A stretch of 11,345 bases of DNA from UMGS172 sp045587185 (GTDB taxonomy: Bacteria; Bacillota; Clostridia; Oscillospirales; Acutalibacteraceae): positions 1-11,345 of the forward strand of contig JAZNBS010000049.1 of assembly GCA_045587185.1 (NCBI GenBank), in the 5' to 3' direction. Each line of letters opens with the position of its first letter. Within the stretch, counting starts at the first letter, position 1. Below, piece by piece: positions 5,807-11,345 of this stretch. The notes beneath the pieces were generated by a model. That model did not search any database. It had not been told where the DNA came from and worked only from the letters and a program-made list of their open reading frames with translations. The translations under genes and the position numbers were made by a program.

Positions 5807-6745
5807 ATGTTAGAAAAGATTATAGGTTTTTTCAAAACCGTAAGACTTAAGCATGTCTTCCGCACTGTTTTGGCTGTTGCAACGGTCATATCCGTTATGG
5901 CAGGTTATATTGTTTTTGACGGTAAGGGCGTTATCTACACCAACAGTGTGCATCATGTCGACACTGCTTTTGGAAACGGACAGAATGTTATAGATTCCAC
6001 TGATATCTCGATTACTGATGAAACAGAAGATATTGTATCTAAGGTAGTATTGGGACCCCAACTCAGCGGTTTGTATGAACACCAGCCTGTTTCCGTCACC
6101 GTTTCTTATGAAACTGTGAACGAGACCATCAAGTTCAGTTATAAGACCGTTAAGAGCAACAAACTCTATAAAGGTCAATCAAAGACCACCAAAGGTGAGA
6201 ACGGTGAAAAGGAAGTTGTTTATCGCCTTACTTATGTAAACGGTGTGCTTATGAGCCGTGAAGCCGAGAGTGAGAAGATTATCAAAGAGGCTGTTGCTCA
6301 GGTTGAAACTGTTGGTACAAAGTTAAAGGCTCCCACTGCCGTTATGACAAGCGCAGATGTAAAGTGTATTTCTACACTGAAACCTTCCAAACCTATTGAA
6401 CTTGACAAAAACGGCAGGCCTGTAAGTTATTCAAAGGTCATTACGGGTAAAGCATCGGCGTATTGCGGTAAGTGTGACAGTAACAACACTGCATATTTTG
6501 GTAAAGGTTCTGCACGTCCCGGTTATGTTGCCGTAAACCCCAAGCAGATTCCTTACGGAACTAAACTCTATATCGTTTCTTCTGACGGTAAGAGAGTATA
6601 CGGTTATGCGATAGCGGCTGATACTGGCGGTTTTGCTTATAACGGAAGCGGCCGTGTTGTTGACCTCAGACTGCCTACAGGTGAAAAGTGCAACTGTGGC
6701 AGCAGTTGGGGTGTCAGAAACGTTAATATTTATGTTTTGAAATGA
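5807..6745 (+). CDS. Membrane-anchored G5-3D cell-wall protein (YabE-like)
   Basis: A 312-residue envelope protein: basic N-terminus, one membrane segment about 17-37, extracytoplasmic stretch with a DUF348-like part about 40-90, a G5 domain about 95-172 (VSYETVNETIKF through VETVGTK), a linker, and a C-terminal 3D domain about 210-312. G5 domains bind wall polymers; 3D domains are related to MltA-type lytic transglycosylases, so a role in peptidoglycan remodelling, as for YabE/resuscitation factors of Firmicutes, is likely. Two of the three family aspartates are seen, D272 in AADTGG and D286 in VVDL; the first is N244 in AVNP. Two close cysteine pairs, C220/C223 and C295/C297, flank the 3D core and may form disulfides or bind metal. 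GGAG at 5797-5800 supports the ATG. Expression is probably controlled by the long structured leader. Confidence 0.9.
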   Translation: MLEKIIGFFKTVRLKHVFRTVLAVATVISVMAGYIVFDGKGVIYTNSVHHVDTAFGNGQNVIDSTDISITDETEDIVSKVVLGPQLSGLYEHQPVSVTVSYETVNETIKFSYKTVKSNKLYKGQSKTTKGENGEKEVVYRLTYVNGVLMSREAESEKIIKEAVAQVETVGTKLKAPTAVMTSADVKCISTLKPSKPIELDKNGRPVSYSKVITGKASAYCGKCDSNNTAYFGKGSARPGYVAVNPKQIPYGTKLYIVSSDGKRVYGYAIAADTGGFAYNGSGRVVDLRLPTGEKCNCGSSWGVRNVNIYVLK

Positions 6746-6749
6746 TTGT

Positions 6750-6780
6750 AAGGACAGATGCTTTCGGTGTCTGTCCTTTA
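6750..6780 (+). terminator. Hairpin terminator or attenuator between G5-3D and comEA-like genes
   Basis: AAGGACAGA at 6750-6758 pairs with TCTGTCCTT at 6770-6778 (nine pairs), followed by the short T-rich TTTATTT. The weak T run suggests partial termination, allowing some read-through into the next gene, for which no separate promoter is seen. Confidence 0.65.
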
Positions 6781-6801
6781 TTTGAATTCGTGGGTGAAAT
6801 T

Positions 6802-7218
6802 ATGTCCGATAAGAAATCAGATACGCTTGCCGAAAAGTTGATACTGTTTGCGGTGTTCCTAGTGTTTGCAGGTATTATTGTTGCCTTTGCATTCAGGTGG
6901 AATTATGTTGGTGAAGAGGGCTCATCAAACAGTACCGTTTCTTTACAGTATCATACATCAAGTAAATATCAGACCGTTGGCAATGGTAGTGGCGAGTCTT
7001 CTGCCACTAACAGTGTTGTGGGAGATAAAATCAATATCAATACCGCAACGGTCGAGCAACTTGATTCACTTGCGGGTATTGGTCCGTCAAAGGCCGAGGC
7101 CATTGTTAAATACCGCGAAACTCAAGGTCCGTTTATGAAAATTGAGGATATAATGAATGTCAGCGGAATCGGTCAAAAGACCTTTGAGAGTCTTAAAGAT
7201 AATATCACGGTTGAATAA
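6802..7218 (+). CDS. ComEA-like helix-hairpin-helix DNA-binding protein, membrane-anchored
   Basis: A 138-residue protein with a cytoplasmic N-terminus, one membrane segment about 12-32, a Ser/Asn/Gly-rich linker about 38-72 and a ComEA-type double helix-hairpin-helix domain at about 75-138 (ININTATVEQLDSLAGIGPSKA, then VSGIGQKTFESLKD). ComEA binds incoming double-stranded DNA at the outer face of the membrane during natural transformation. This version lacks the SLBB domain found in the longer Bacillus ComEA, so it is a minimal form. I chose the ATG at 6802 because the upstream in-frame ATG at 6742, overlapping the previous stop, would translate through the 6750-6780 hairpin and add 20 unconserved residues before the membrane segment. 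The ribosome binding site (GGGTG) is weak. No other competence genes are in view, so it may serve DNA binding in another context. Confidence 0.82.
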   Translation: MSDKKSDTLAEKLILFAVFLVFAGIIVAFAFRWNYVGEEGSSNSTVSLQYHTSSKYQTVGNGSGESSATNSVVGDKININTATVEQLDSLAGIGPSKAEAIVKYRETQGPFMKIEDIMNVSGIGQKTFESLKDNITVE

Positions 7219-7253
7219 AAAACCACAGTCATTGGTGCAATGACTGTGGTTTT
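7219..7253. terminator. Bidirectional terminator between comEA-like gene and ychF
   Basis: AAAACCACAGTCATTG at 7219-7234 pairs perfectly over 16 bp with CAATGACTGTGGTTTT at 7238-7253 around a 3-base loop. With A and T tracts at both ends it serves both converging genes. Confidence 0.93.
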
Positions 7254-7270
7254 CTAATATATCGGATAAA

Positions 7271-8377
7271 TTAAACATTAAACAGGAAGTGGACAACGTC
7301 ACCGTCCTGCATAACATATTCTTTGCCTTCGCTTCTGACCAACCCTTTTTCCTTGGCGGCAATAAGTGCTTTTTCATCGTTCCCGCAAGCAATAAGGTCT
7401 TTGTATGATACAACCTCTGCACGAATGAAGCCTTTTTCAAAGTCAGAATGTATCTTTCCTGCGGCGCCCGGAGCCTTTGTGCCTTTTTTGATGGTCCAGG
7501 CTCTTACCTCGGGCTGACCGGCAGTGAGGTAGGAGATAAGCCCCAAAAGGGAGTAGCAGGTCTGGATAAGACGGTCAAGACCCGATTTATCAAGCCCCAA
7601 CTCTTCAAGGAACATCTTTTTCTCGTCATCACTCATTTCGGCCATATCTGCCTCAAGTGATGCACATATCGGCAGAGTTTCAGCGCTCTCGGCGGCGGCA
7701 ATGGACTTGACGGCATTGTAACGCTCGTTTGATTCAATTCCGCCCTGAAAATCGTCCTCACTCATATTGCAAGCATAAATAACAGGCTTGGAGGAAAGCA
7801 ATTCAATAGTGTTAAGTATTGCGGCTTCGTTTTCATCAACCTCAACGGCTCGTGCTGTTTTGCCTGCCTCAAGTTCAGAAATAAGACGTTTGATAAAATC
7901 AACCTCGGCTTGATAGGATTTGTCACCCTTTAAAGCCTTGTTGGCTTTATCAAGACGGCGTTCCAATATCTCAAGGTCGGATAAAATCAGTTCAAGGTTG
8001 ATGGTTTCAATATCACGGGAAGGGTCAACCGAGCCTTCAACATGGATAATGTCGTCATTTTCAAAGCAACGTACAACGTGGACGATAGCGTCAACCTCGC
8101 GGATGTGTGATAAGAATTTATTACCCAAGCCCTCACCCTTGGAAGCGCCTTTTACAAGACCCGCAATGTCAACAAACTCAATGACGGCGGGGGTGAACTT
8201 AACGGGATGATACATCTCAGCGAGTTTGTCCAGACGCTCGTCGGGAACAGAAACCATACCGACATTTGGCTCAATAGTGCAGAACGGATAGTTTGCGCTT
8301 TGTGCGCCTGCGTTGGTGATAGCATTAAAAAGGGTTGATTTACCGACATTCGGCAGTCCTACGATACCTAGTTTCAT
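7271..8377 (-). CDS. ychF: Redox-regulated ATPase YchF (Obg-like)
   Basis: A 368-residue P-loop protein of the Obg-related YchF/OLA1 family, which hydrolyses ATP rather than GTP, binds ribosomes and affects stress responses. Seen: Walker A GLPNVGKST at 7-15, switch I with NYPFCTIEPN at 29-38, G3 D70-x-x-G73 followed by GASKGEGLGN, and the G4 variant NMSE at 204-207, which replaces NKxD and explains ATP specificity. A coiled-coil helical hairpin occupies about 125-175. The TGS domain at about 282-366 ends with GDVVHFLFNV. Length is normal and the gene is intact. AAGGAGA on the minus strand at 8389-8395 is the ribosome binding site, about 11 bases upstream. No convincing promoter is seen in the ~65 bases between it and the mobile-element repeats, so it may be read from the integrase side or from a promoter carried by the element. 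Confidence 0.97.
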   Translation of the reverse strand: MKLGIVGLPNVGKSTLFNAITNAGAQSANYPFCTIEPNVGMVSVPDERLDKLAEMYHPVKFTPAVIEFVDIAGLVKGASKGEGLGNKFLSHIREVDAIVHVVRCFENDDIIHVEGSVDPSRDIETINLELILSDLEILERRLDKANKALKGDKSYQAEVDFIKRLISELEAGKTARAVEVDENEAAILNTIELLSSKPVIYACNMSEDDFQGGIESNERYNAVKSIAAAESAETLPICASLEADMAEMSDDEKKMFLEELGLDKSGLDRLIQTCYSLLGLISYLTAGQPEVRAWTIKKGTKAPGAAGKIHSDFEKGFIRAEVVSYKDLIACGNDEKALIAAKEKGLVRSEGKEYVMQDGDVVHFLFNV

Positions 8378-8442
8378 TTCTTCTTCTATCTCCTTAAAAA
8401 TCCTTTATTTATCAAGGTTTTTTCGCATTCCGTTTTTTTCGT

Positions 8443-8480
8443 ATACACCTTTTATACACCTTTTGTACACCTTTTTACAC
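8443..8480. repeat. Three 11-bp direct repeats at the element-chromosome junction
   Basis: ATACACCTTTT at 8443-8453 and 8454-8464, GTACACCTTTT at 8465-8475, then a partial TACAC at 8476-8480, perfectly in tandem. The array ends inside the last codons and stop of the integrase gene and faces ychF. Direct repeats of 11-12 bp near an integrase gene are typical arm-type binding sites, so this is a candidate part of the attachment site. The insertion point itself cannot be fixed without the other end of the element. Confidence 0.7.
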
Positions 8481-9665
8481 GGTAGCGGTGGGGGAACTTT
8501 CTTCAAACAAGGATACGGCCTTTAGCATGGAATCGTTCGTGACGTGCACATAACGATCCATGGTGGTTTGAATACTCGCGTGTCCTAAAAGCTTCTGCAA
8601 AACCTTGGGTTGCATTCCGCTTTCAATTGCTCTTGTCGCATAAGTGTGGCGTAGGGCGTGCATACAAAAACGCTTGATGCCTGCCTCGTCGCACAGCTTA
8701 TACAGGTGGGTATCATAGGAACTGTTCTTGGCCGGCTCGCCCGTTCTCCAGTTGATAAAGACAAGCTCGTTCATAACAAGCTTGGATTTTGCTCCTGTGT
8801 GTCTGTCGATGTACTCCAGTTCCTGAGAGAGGGTTTCCGATCTCTTTTGGTTCTTAGAGTTTTCGTAGACCGTCTGCAGAATTTCGTAAGCAAAATTGGT
8901 CAGCGGAATGGTTCGGTAGCTGTGCTGCGTTTTCGGAGGTCCTGCCCGCCAATCCTTTTGCTTGTGCCGAAACTCAAGCGTCTTGTTGACTGTCAGAGTC
9001 CGATTTTTCCAGTCGATAGCATCCCAGGTCAGCCCAATCAGCTCTCCGGTACGAAGTCCTGTTTCCAAGATCAGAGCGTATTGATAGTAGTTGTGAGACC
9101 GCTTGGCGACCTCTAAGAACTTTTTCTGCTCTTCAATGGTTAAGAACTTGATATCGTTTTTTGCTCTCACCGGCTTGGTGTAGCGCACACCGTCCATAGG
9201 GTGCTTGGGGATCAGGTCGTTCATCAGTGCTGACTTTAACATGGTTCCCATACAGATGTAAGTTTGCCGGATCGTTGCACCTGCGTAATCCTTGTCCATT
9301 TGATTCAGGACGATCTTGCAGTGCATGGGTTTTACATCTGTGAGCTGCATACCGCCGATGACGGGCTGAATGTTGAACTTGTATCGCTCACGATAATTTC
9401 TCAACGTGTTCGGTGCTAAGTCTCCGACAATGTTTTGGATCCAGTAATCAAACCAGGTGTCCACAGTCATGTTCACGGGAACAACTATGGAACCGTGTCG
9501 GTCCTGGTACTGAGAATCTGCTTGCCAGTTTCTTGCCTCCGGAATCGTTTTGAAATATTTCTCGTGGCGCTTTCCGTATTTGTCTACGAATCTTGCTATG
9601 TACCATCCGTCTTTGCGTTGGAAGATACCCTTGCCACATTCTTTGCCTTTTATACTTTTACCCAA
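8475..9665 (-). CDS. int: Tyrosine recombinase / integrase, Tn916 type
   Basis: A 396-residue site-specific recombinase that should cut and rejoin the element's attachment sites through a tyrosine-DNA linkage. Domain order: N-terminal arm-binding domain about 10-60 (GIFQRKDGWYIARFVDKYGKR), core-binding SAM-like domain about 65-165, catalytic domain about 172-390. All catalytic residues are visible: R205 in TGLRTGE, K245 in PPKTQHSYR, H336 and R339 in HALRH, H362 in LLGHAS, nucleophile Y372 in DRYVHV. It appears intact. The start codon is TTG at 9665, supported by AAAGGAG (minus strand, 9674-9680) eight bases upstream; no in-frame ATG fits. A nearly consensus promoter with two inverted repeats lies upstream. 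The excisionase is encoded just before it on the same strand. Its 3' end overlaps the 11-bp direct repeats. Confidence 0.95.
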   Translation of the reverse strand: MGKSIKGKECGKGIFQRKDGWYIARFVDKYGKRHEKYFKTIPEARNWQADSQYQDRHGSIVVPVNMTVDTWFDYWIQNIVGDLAPNTLRNYRERYKFNIQPVIGGMQLTDVKPMHCKIVLNQMDKDYAGATIRQTYICMGTMLKSALMNDLIPKHPMDGVRYTKPVRAKNDIKFLTIEEQKKFLEVAKRSHNYYQYALILETGLRTGELIGLTWDAIDWKNRTLTVNKTLEFRHKQKDWRAGPPKTQHSYRTIPLTNFAYEILQTVYENSKNQKRSETLSQELEYIDRHTGAKSKLVMNELVFINWRTGEPAKNSSYDTHLYKLCDEAGIKRFCMHALRHTYATRAIESGMQPKVLQKLLGHASIQTTMDRYVHVTNDSMLKAVSLFEESSPTATV

Positions 9666-9677
9666 TGAATTAACTCC

Positions 9678-9694
9678 TTTCTCAAATTGAGAAA
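9678..9694. repeat. 17-bp palindrome overlapping the integrase ribosome binding site
   Basis: TTTCTCAA, a central A, and TTGAGAAA form a perfect 8-bp inverted repeat. On the minus strand its downstream arm runs into the AAAGGAG ribosome binding site of int, so either an operator or an RNA hairpin next to the site is possible. Confidence 0.6.
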
Positions 9695-9698
9695 AAGA

Positions 9699-9731
9699 GC
9701 CAATGCAACTATTGTATTATATCACATTGGC
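9699..9731. repeat. GCCAATG inverted repeat flanking the integrase -10 box
   Basis: GCCAATG at 9699-9705 and its complement CATTGGC at 9725-9731 are perfect 7-bp half-sites, 26 bp centre to centre, that bracket the -10 box and start region of the int promoter. A dimeric repressor or an excision-control protein could bind here. Confidence 0.55.
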
Positions 9732-9744
9732 CCCCTCTTTTCAA
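9716..9744 (-). promoter_or_regulatory. Extended -10 promoter of the integrase gene
   Basis: On the minus strand TTGAAA (9739-9744) and TATAAT (9716-9721) are 17 bp apart, and TGA directly before TATAAT gives an extended -10. Transcription would start near 9709, leaving a leader of about 45 nt before the TTG start. Confidence 0.83.
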
Positions 9745-9789
9745 TAGGAATCGGTGAATATCTATCGTTGTTTCACTTTTTTCGAAATT

Positions 9790-9996
9790 TTAGAAAATTA
9801 AAGTTTTACTGATGTATTCCTCGAATTCCTTGCGCTTGATCATCTTCTTTGTGCCAACGAACAAAACAAAGGGACAGTTTGGTTCGCGCAGACGATCTTC
9901 AATGCTGTTGATTCCAATTCCCGTGAGCTGGTTCGCCTCCTTGATAGACAGCGTAACCTTGAGGTGAATCGGAACCGTGTTTTTGGCTTCGGACAT
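9790..9996 (-). CDS. xis: Excisionase, Tn916 Xis-like
   Basis: A 68-residue small basic protein. After ~12 residues it has a winged-helix excisionase pattern: LSIKEANQLTGIG at 16-28, then CPFVLFVG at 41-48 and the basic wing KKMIKRKEFEEYI at 50-62. Such proteins bend the attachment DNA and direct the integrase toward excision. I chose the ATG at 9996 because a perfect AAGGAGG (minus strand, 10004-10010) lies seven bases upstream. An in-frame ATG at 10086 would add 30 residues, but it has no ribosome binding site and follows a stop codon directly. The int promoter lies about 70 bp downstream, so the two genes are probably transcribed separately or with partial read-through. No terminator is seen between them. 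Confidence 0.8.
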   Translation of the reverse strand: MSEAKNTVPIHLKVTLSIKEANQLTGIGINSIEDRLREPNCPFVLFVGTKKMIKRKEFEEYISKTLIF

Positions 9997-10114
9997 ACGA
10001 AGGCCTCCTTCAAAAATATTTAGAAGTTTGGCACATTCATCCGGCTGCAATGTCCGGATCATTGCAGCACTATCCAATTCACTCATTCATTTTGTGGTGA
10101 ACTTCTATGTTTAT

Positions 10115-10144
10115 AATATATGAGAGATCATATTTGAGTTTCAA
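10115..10144 (-). promoter_or_regulatory. Possible promoter of the excisionase gene
   Basis: On the minus strand TTGAAA (10139-10144) and TATATT (10115-10120) are 18 bp apart. The fit is moderate. It would produce a leader of about 110 nt before the ATG at 9996. Confidence 0.45.
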
Positions 10145-10182
10145 GAAATCATCATGAATCGCTGTCGCATTCACCACAATAG

Positions 10183-10211
10183 ATGAAAACGGGGAGGTTT
10201 TTCGGTATAAT
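10183..10211 (+). promoter_or_regulatory. -10 box of the IS110 left end, with weak -35
   Basis: A perfect TATAAT at 10206-10211 has only ATGAAA at 10183-10188 as a -35, spaced 17 bp. In IS110 elements a full promoter is known to form across the joined ends of the excised circle, with the -35 coming from the right end; a good -10 with a poor -35 in the integrated copy fits that model. Confidence 0.5.
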
Positions 10212-10216
10212 GGTGG

Positions 10217-10358
10217 TGCAGCAGGAGGTAGAGGATTGTTTTTGGTCTGAGAGATCGATCAAGAAATTTACCCGGCTCCTTCTACGAACCACGAATTGTT
10301 CAGTCCATTGGACGAAAGAACGGATAGTAAAATGAGATACAAATGGAGCCACGCTGCA
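10217..10358 (+). ncRNA. Candidate IS110 bridge RNA
   Basis: The non-coding end before an IS110 transposase is where bridge RNAs of the IS110 group (IS621) are encoded. The stretch starts at the position expected from the -10 box and folds: outer stem TGCAGC 10217-10222 with GCTGCA 10353-10358; first arm GTAGAGGA 10228-10235 with TCCTTCTAC 10277-10285 (one bulge), capped by TTGGTC 10242-10247 with GATCAA 10257-10262, leaving a large internal loop; second arm GTTC 10298-10301 with GAAC 10318-10321, capped by GTCC 10303-10306 with GGAC 10310-10313. Two stem-loops with internal loops are what target- and donor-binding loops require. I could not identify the guide sequences, as the right end and empty site are not available. 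The 3' end is uncertain and may reach the transposase start. Confidence 0.55.
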
Positions 10359-10380
10359 ATACATCAAAAGGAGCGCAAAT

Positions 10381-11345
10381 ATGGAAGTTGTATATCAGCG
10401 CTGTTGTGGTATCGATGTGCATAAGAAAATGATCGCGGCCTGCTTTCGGGACGGACGGAAGAAGGAATTGCGGGAATTTGGCACATTAACAAGCGATCTG
10501 AGAGAACTGACAAACTGGCTTTTGGAAGAAAAATGCGAGATGATCGCTATGGAGAGCACCGCGTCCTACTGGAAGCCTCTGTACAATTTGTTTGAGCTGT
10601 CAGGGCTTCCGGCTATGGTGGTCAATGCTCAGCATATGAAATCCCTGCCGGGAAGAAAGACCGACATGAAGGATGCCGAATGGATATCTGACCTTCTGCA
10701 GCACGGTCTTCTTCGTGCCAGTTTCATACCCGACCGGGACCAACGGGAAATACGCGAGGTCTCCCGTTACCGAAAGAGCCTCATTGAAGAGCGGAGCCGT
10801 GAGCTGAACCGTCTGCAAAAGATGCTGGAAGGCGGCAATATCAAGCTCGGCAGTATGCTGACCCACATCAACGGAAAAAGCGGCAGAAGATTCTTAGAGT
10901 TGCTTCTCAGCGGAGAGGAAATCTCGTTAGAAGCGGTAGATAAGCTCCGCAATTACCAACTGCACAGTTCTGCCGAGGAACTGTTACAATCTCTTGACGG
11001 TTTTCTTTCCCCTCTGCAAAAGAAACTACTTCGCAGCATTCTTGACCATATTGACGATATGACCCGCAGAATTGAAGATGTCGACAAGATCATCAAGGAG
11101 TATATGAAAGAGTACGAGGATGCAATAAAGGCGTTGGAAGAGATTCCGGGCGTGGGAGAAGTGGGCGCACAAACCATCATTTCAGAGATTGGTGTGGATA
11201 TGAGCAGATTTCCTACAGCTTCGCACTTGTGCTCCTGGGCCGGTGTTGCACCGGGTAACAATGAGAGTGCCGGCAAACGCCGTAGCGGCAGGACAACCAA
11301 GGGAAATATTACGTTGAAAACCACACTGATCCAATGTGCTCACGG
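10381..11345 (+). CDS. IS110-family transposase (partial, 3' end cut by window)
   Basis: The frame is open from the ATG at 10381 to the window end: 321 codons of an expected ~400. It has the RuvC-like DEDD domain with D12 in CGIDVHKK, E58 in AMESTASYW, and D95/D98 in KTDMKDAEW. A long charged helical segment spans about 125-250, and then the Transposase_20 domain starts, with EIPGVGEVGA near 255-264 and SWAGVAPGN-SAGKRRSG near 284-301. The catalytic serine of the family lies in this C-terminal domain; the GNNESAGKRRSG stretch probably contains it. Together with a bridge RNA such enzymes join target and donor DNA without target duplication. AAGGAG at 10368-10373 supports the start. It faces away from the excisionase and integrase. 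Confidence 0.93.
   Translation, partial: MEVVYQRCCGIDVHKKMIAACFRDGRKKELREFGTLTSDLRELTNWLLEEKCEMIAMESTASYWKPLYNLFELSGLPAMVVNAQHMKSLPGRKTDMKDAEWISDLLQHGLLRASFIPDRDQREIREVSRYRKSLIEERSRELNRLQKMLEGGNIKLGSMLTHINGKSGRRFLELLLSGEEISLEAVDKLRNYQLHSSAEELLQSLDGFLSPLQKKLLRSILDHIDDMTRRIEDVDKIIKEYMKEYEDAIKALEEIPGVGEVGAQTIISEIGVDMSRFPTASHLCSWAGVAPGNNESAGKRRSGRTTKGNITLKTTLIQCAH

Larger units (their letters stand above)
8443..11345. mobile_element. Left end of an integrative element upstream of ychF (partial)
   Basis: Integrase and excisionase side by side, direct repeats at the chromosome-facing end and an insertion sequence further in indicate an integrative element, perhaps Tn916-like, inserted just upstream of ychF. 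No conjugation genes are in view and the far end lies outside the window, so whether it is conjugative, a phage-like island or a remnant cannot be told. The left boundary is approximate. Confidence 0.6.
10190..11345 (+). mobile_element. IS110-family insertion sequence (partial, right end missing)
   Basis: Comprises a non-coding left end with a foldable RNA region and a DEDD-type transposase gene running off the window. IS110 elements lack obvious terminal repeats, so the left boundary cannot be seen; it is placed between the excisionase promoter region and the -10 box at 10206 and may be off by about 40 bp. Confidence 0.72.

Noticed and set aside
8443..8480. Short CRISPR-like array
   Set aside because: Repeats are 11 bp and directly tandem with no spacers; no cas genes nearby.
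8658..9116. 152-codon plus-strand frame opposite the integrase
   Set aside because: Lies entirely antisense to a clear tyrosine recombinase with all catalytic residues; no ribosome binding site or recognisable domain.
10152..10367. 71-codon minus-strand frame across the IS110 left end
   Set aside because: Overlaps the structured non-coding end expected for IS110 and has no family features or ribosome binding site.
10953..11324. 123-codon minus-strand frame at the right edge
   Set aside because: Antisense to the IS110 transposase, low-complexity Ser/Leu-rich translation typical of a shadow frame.

Overview
The window looks like a chromosomal segment of a Clostridia-class Firmicute, most likely of the Ruminococcaceae/Oscillospiraceae type. 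The basis is moderate-to-low GC, AGGAGG-type ribosome binding sites, TTGACA/TATAAT promoters, U-tailed hairpin terminators, and the gene set (ligA, rsmD-coaD, a G5-3D wall protein, short ComEA, YchF). The organism call is an inference from gene content; no rRNA or other marker is present.

Positions 1-8400 are ordinary chromosome in short transcription units, nearly all separated by clear hairpin terminators. In order: a divergent NAD-dependent DNA ligase; an operon of rsmD (16S rRNA methylation), coaD (coenzyme A synthesis) and a coiled-coil protein resembling actinobacterial SepIVA/DivIVA; a TetR-family regulator behind a structured leader that I read as a yybP-ykoY (Mn2+) type riboswitch with its own terminator; a zinc-dependent phospholipase C-like protein with its own promoter; a membrane-anchored G5-3D cell-wall protein preceded by a ~150-nt structured leader containing an H-type pseudoknot next to the ribosome binding site; a short membrane-anchored ComEA-like DNA-binding protein; and, convergent to it, the ATPase ychF.

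Positions ~8440-11345 are mobile DNA. A tyrosine integrase of the Tn916 type (TTG start) and a small excisionase lie on the minus strand and point toward ychF. Three 11-bp direct repeats at the 3' end of the integrase, on the side facing the chromosome, are candidate integrase-binding/attachment sequences. The integrase promoter is nearly consensus and is surrounded by two inverted repeats that look like control sites. To the right lies an IS110-family transposase running off the window edge. Its upstream non-coding end has a -10 box and a ~140-nt foldable stretch that fits a bridge RNA, the guide RNA of IS110 recombinases.

The most interesting signals are RNA-based: the Mn-riboswitch-like leader on a regulator gene rather than a transporter, the unassigned pseudoknot leader of the G5-3D gene, and the candidate bridge RNA. 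The ligase also lacks two residues usually conserved in LigA active sites.
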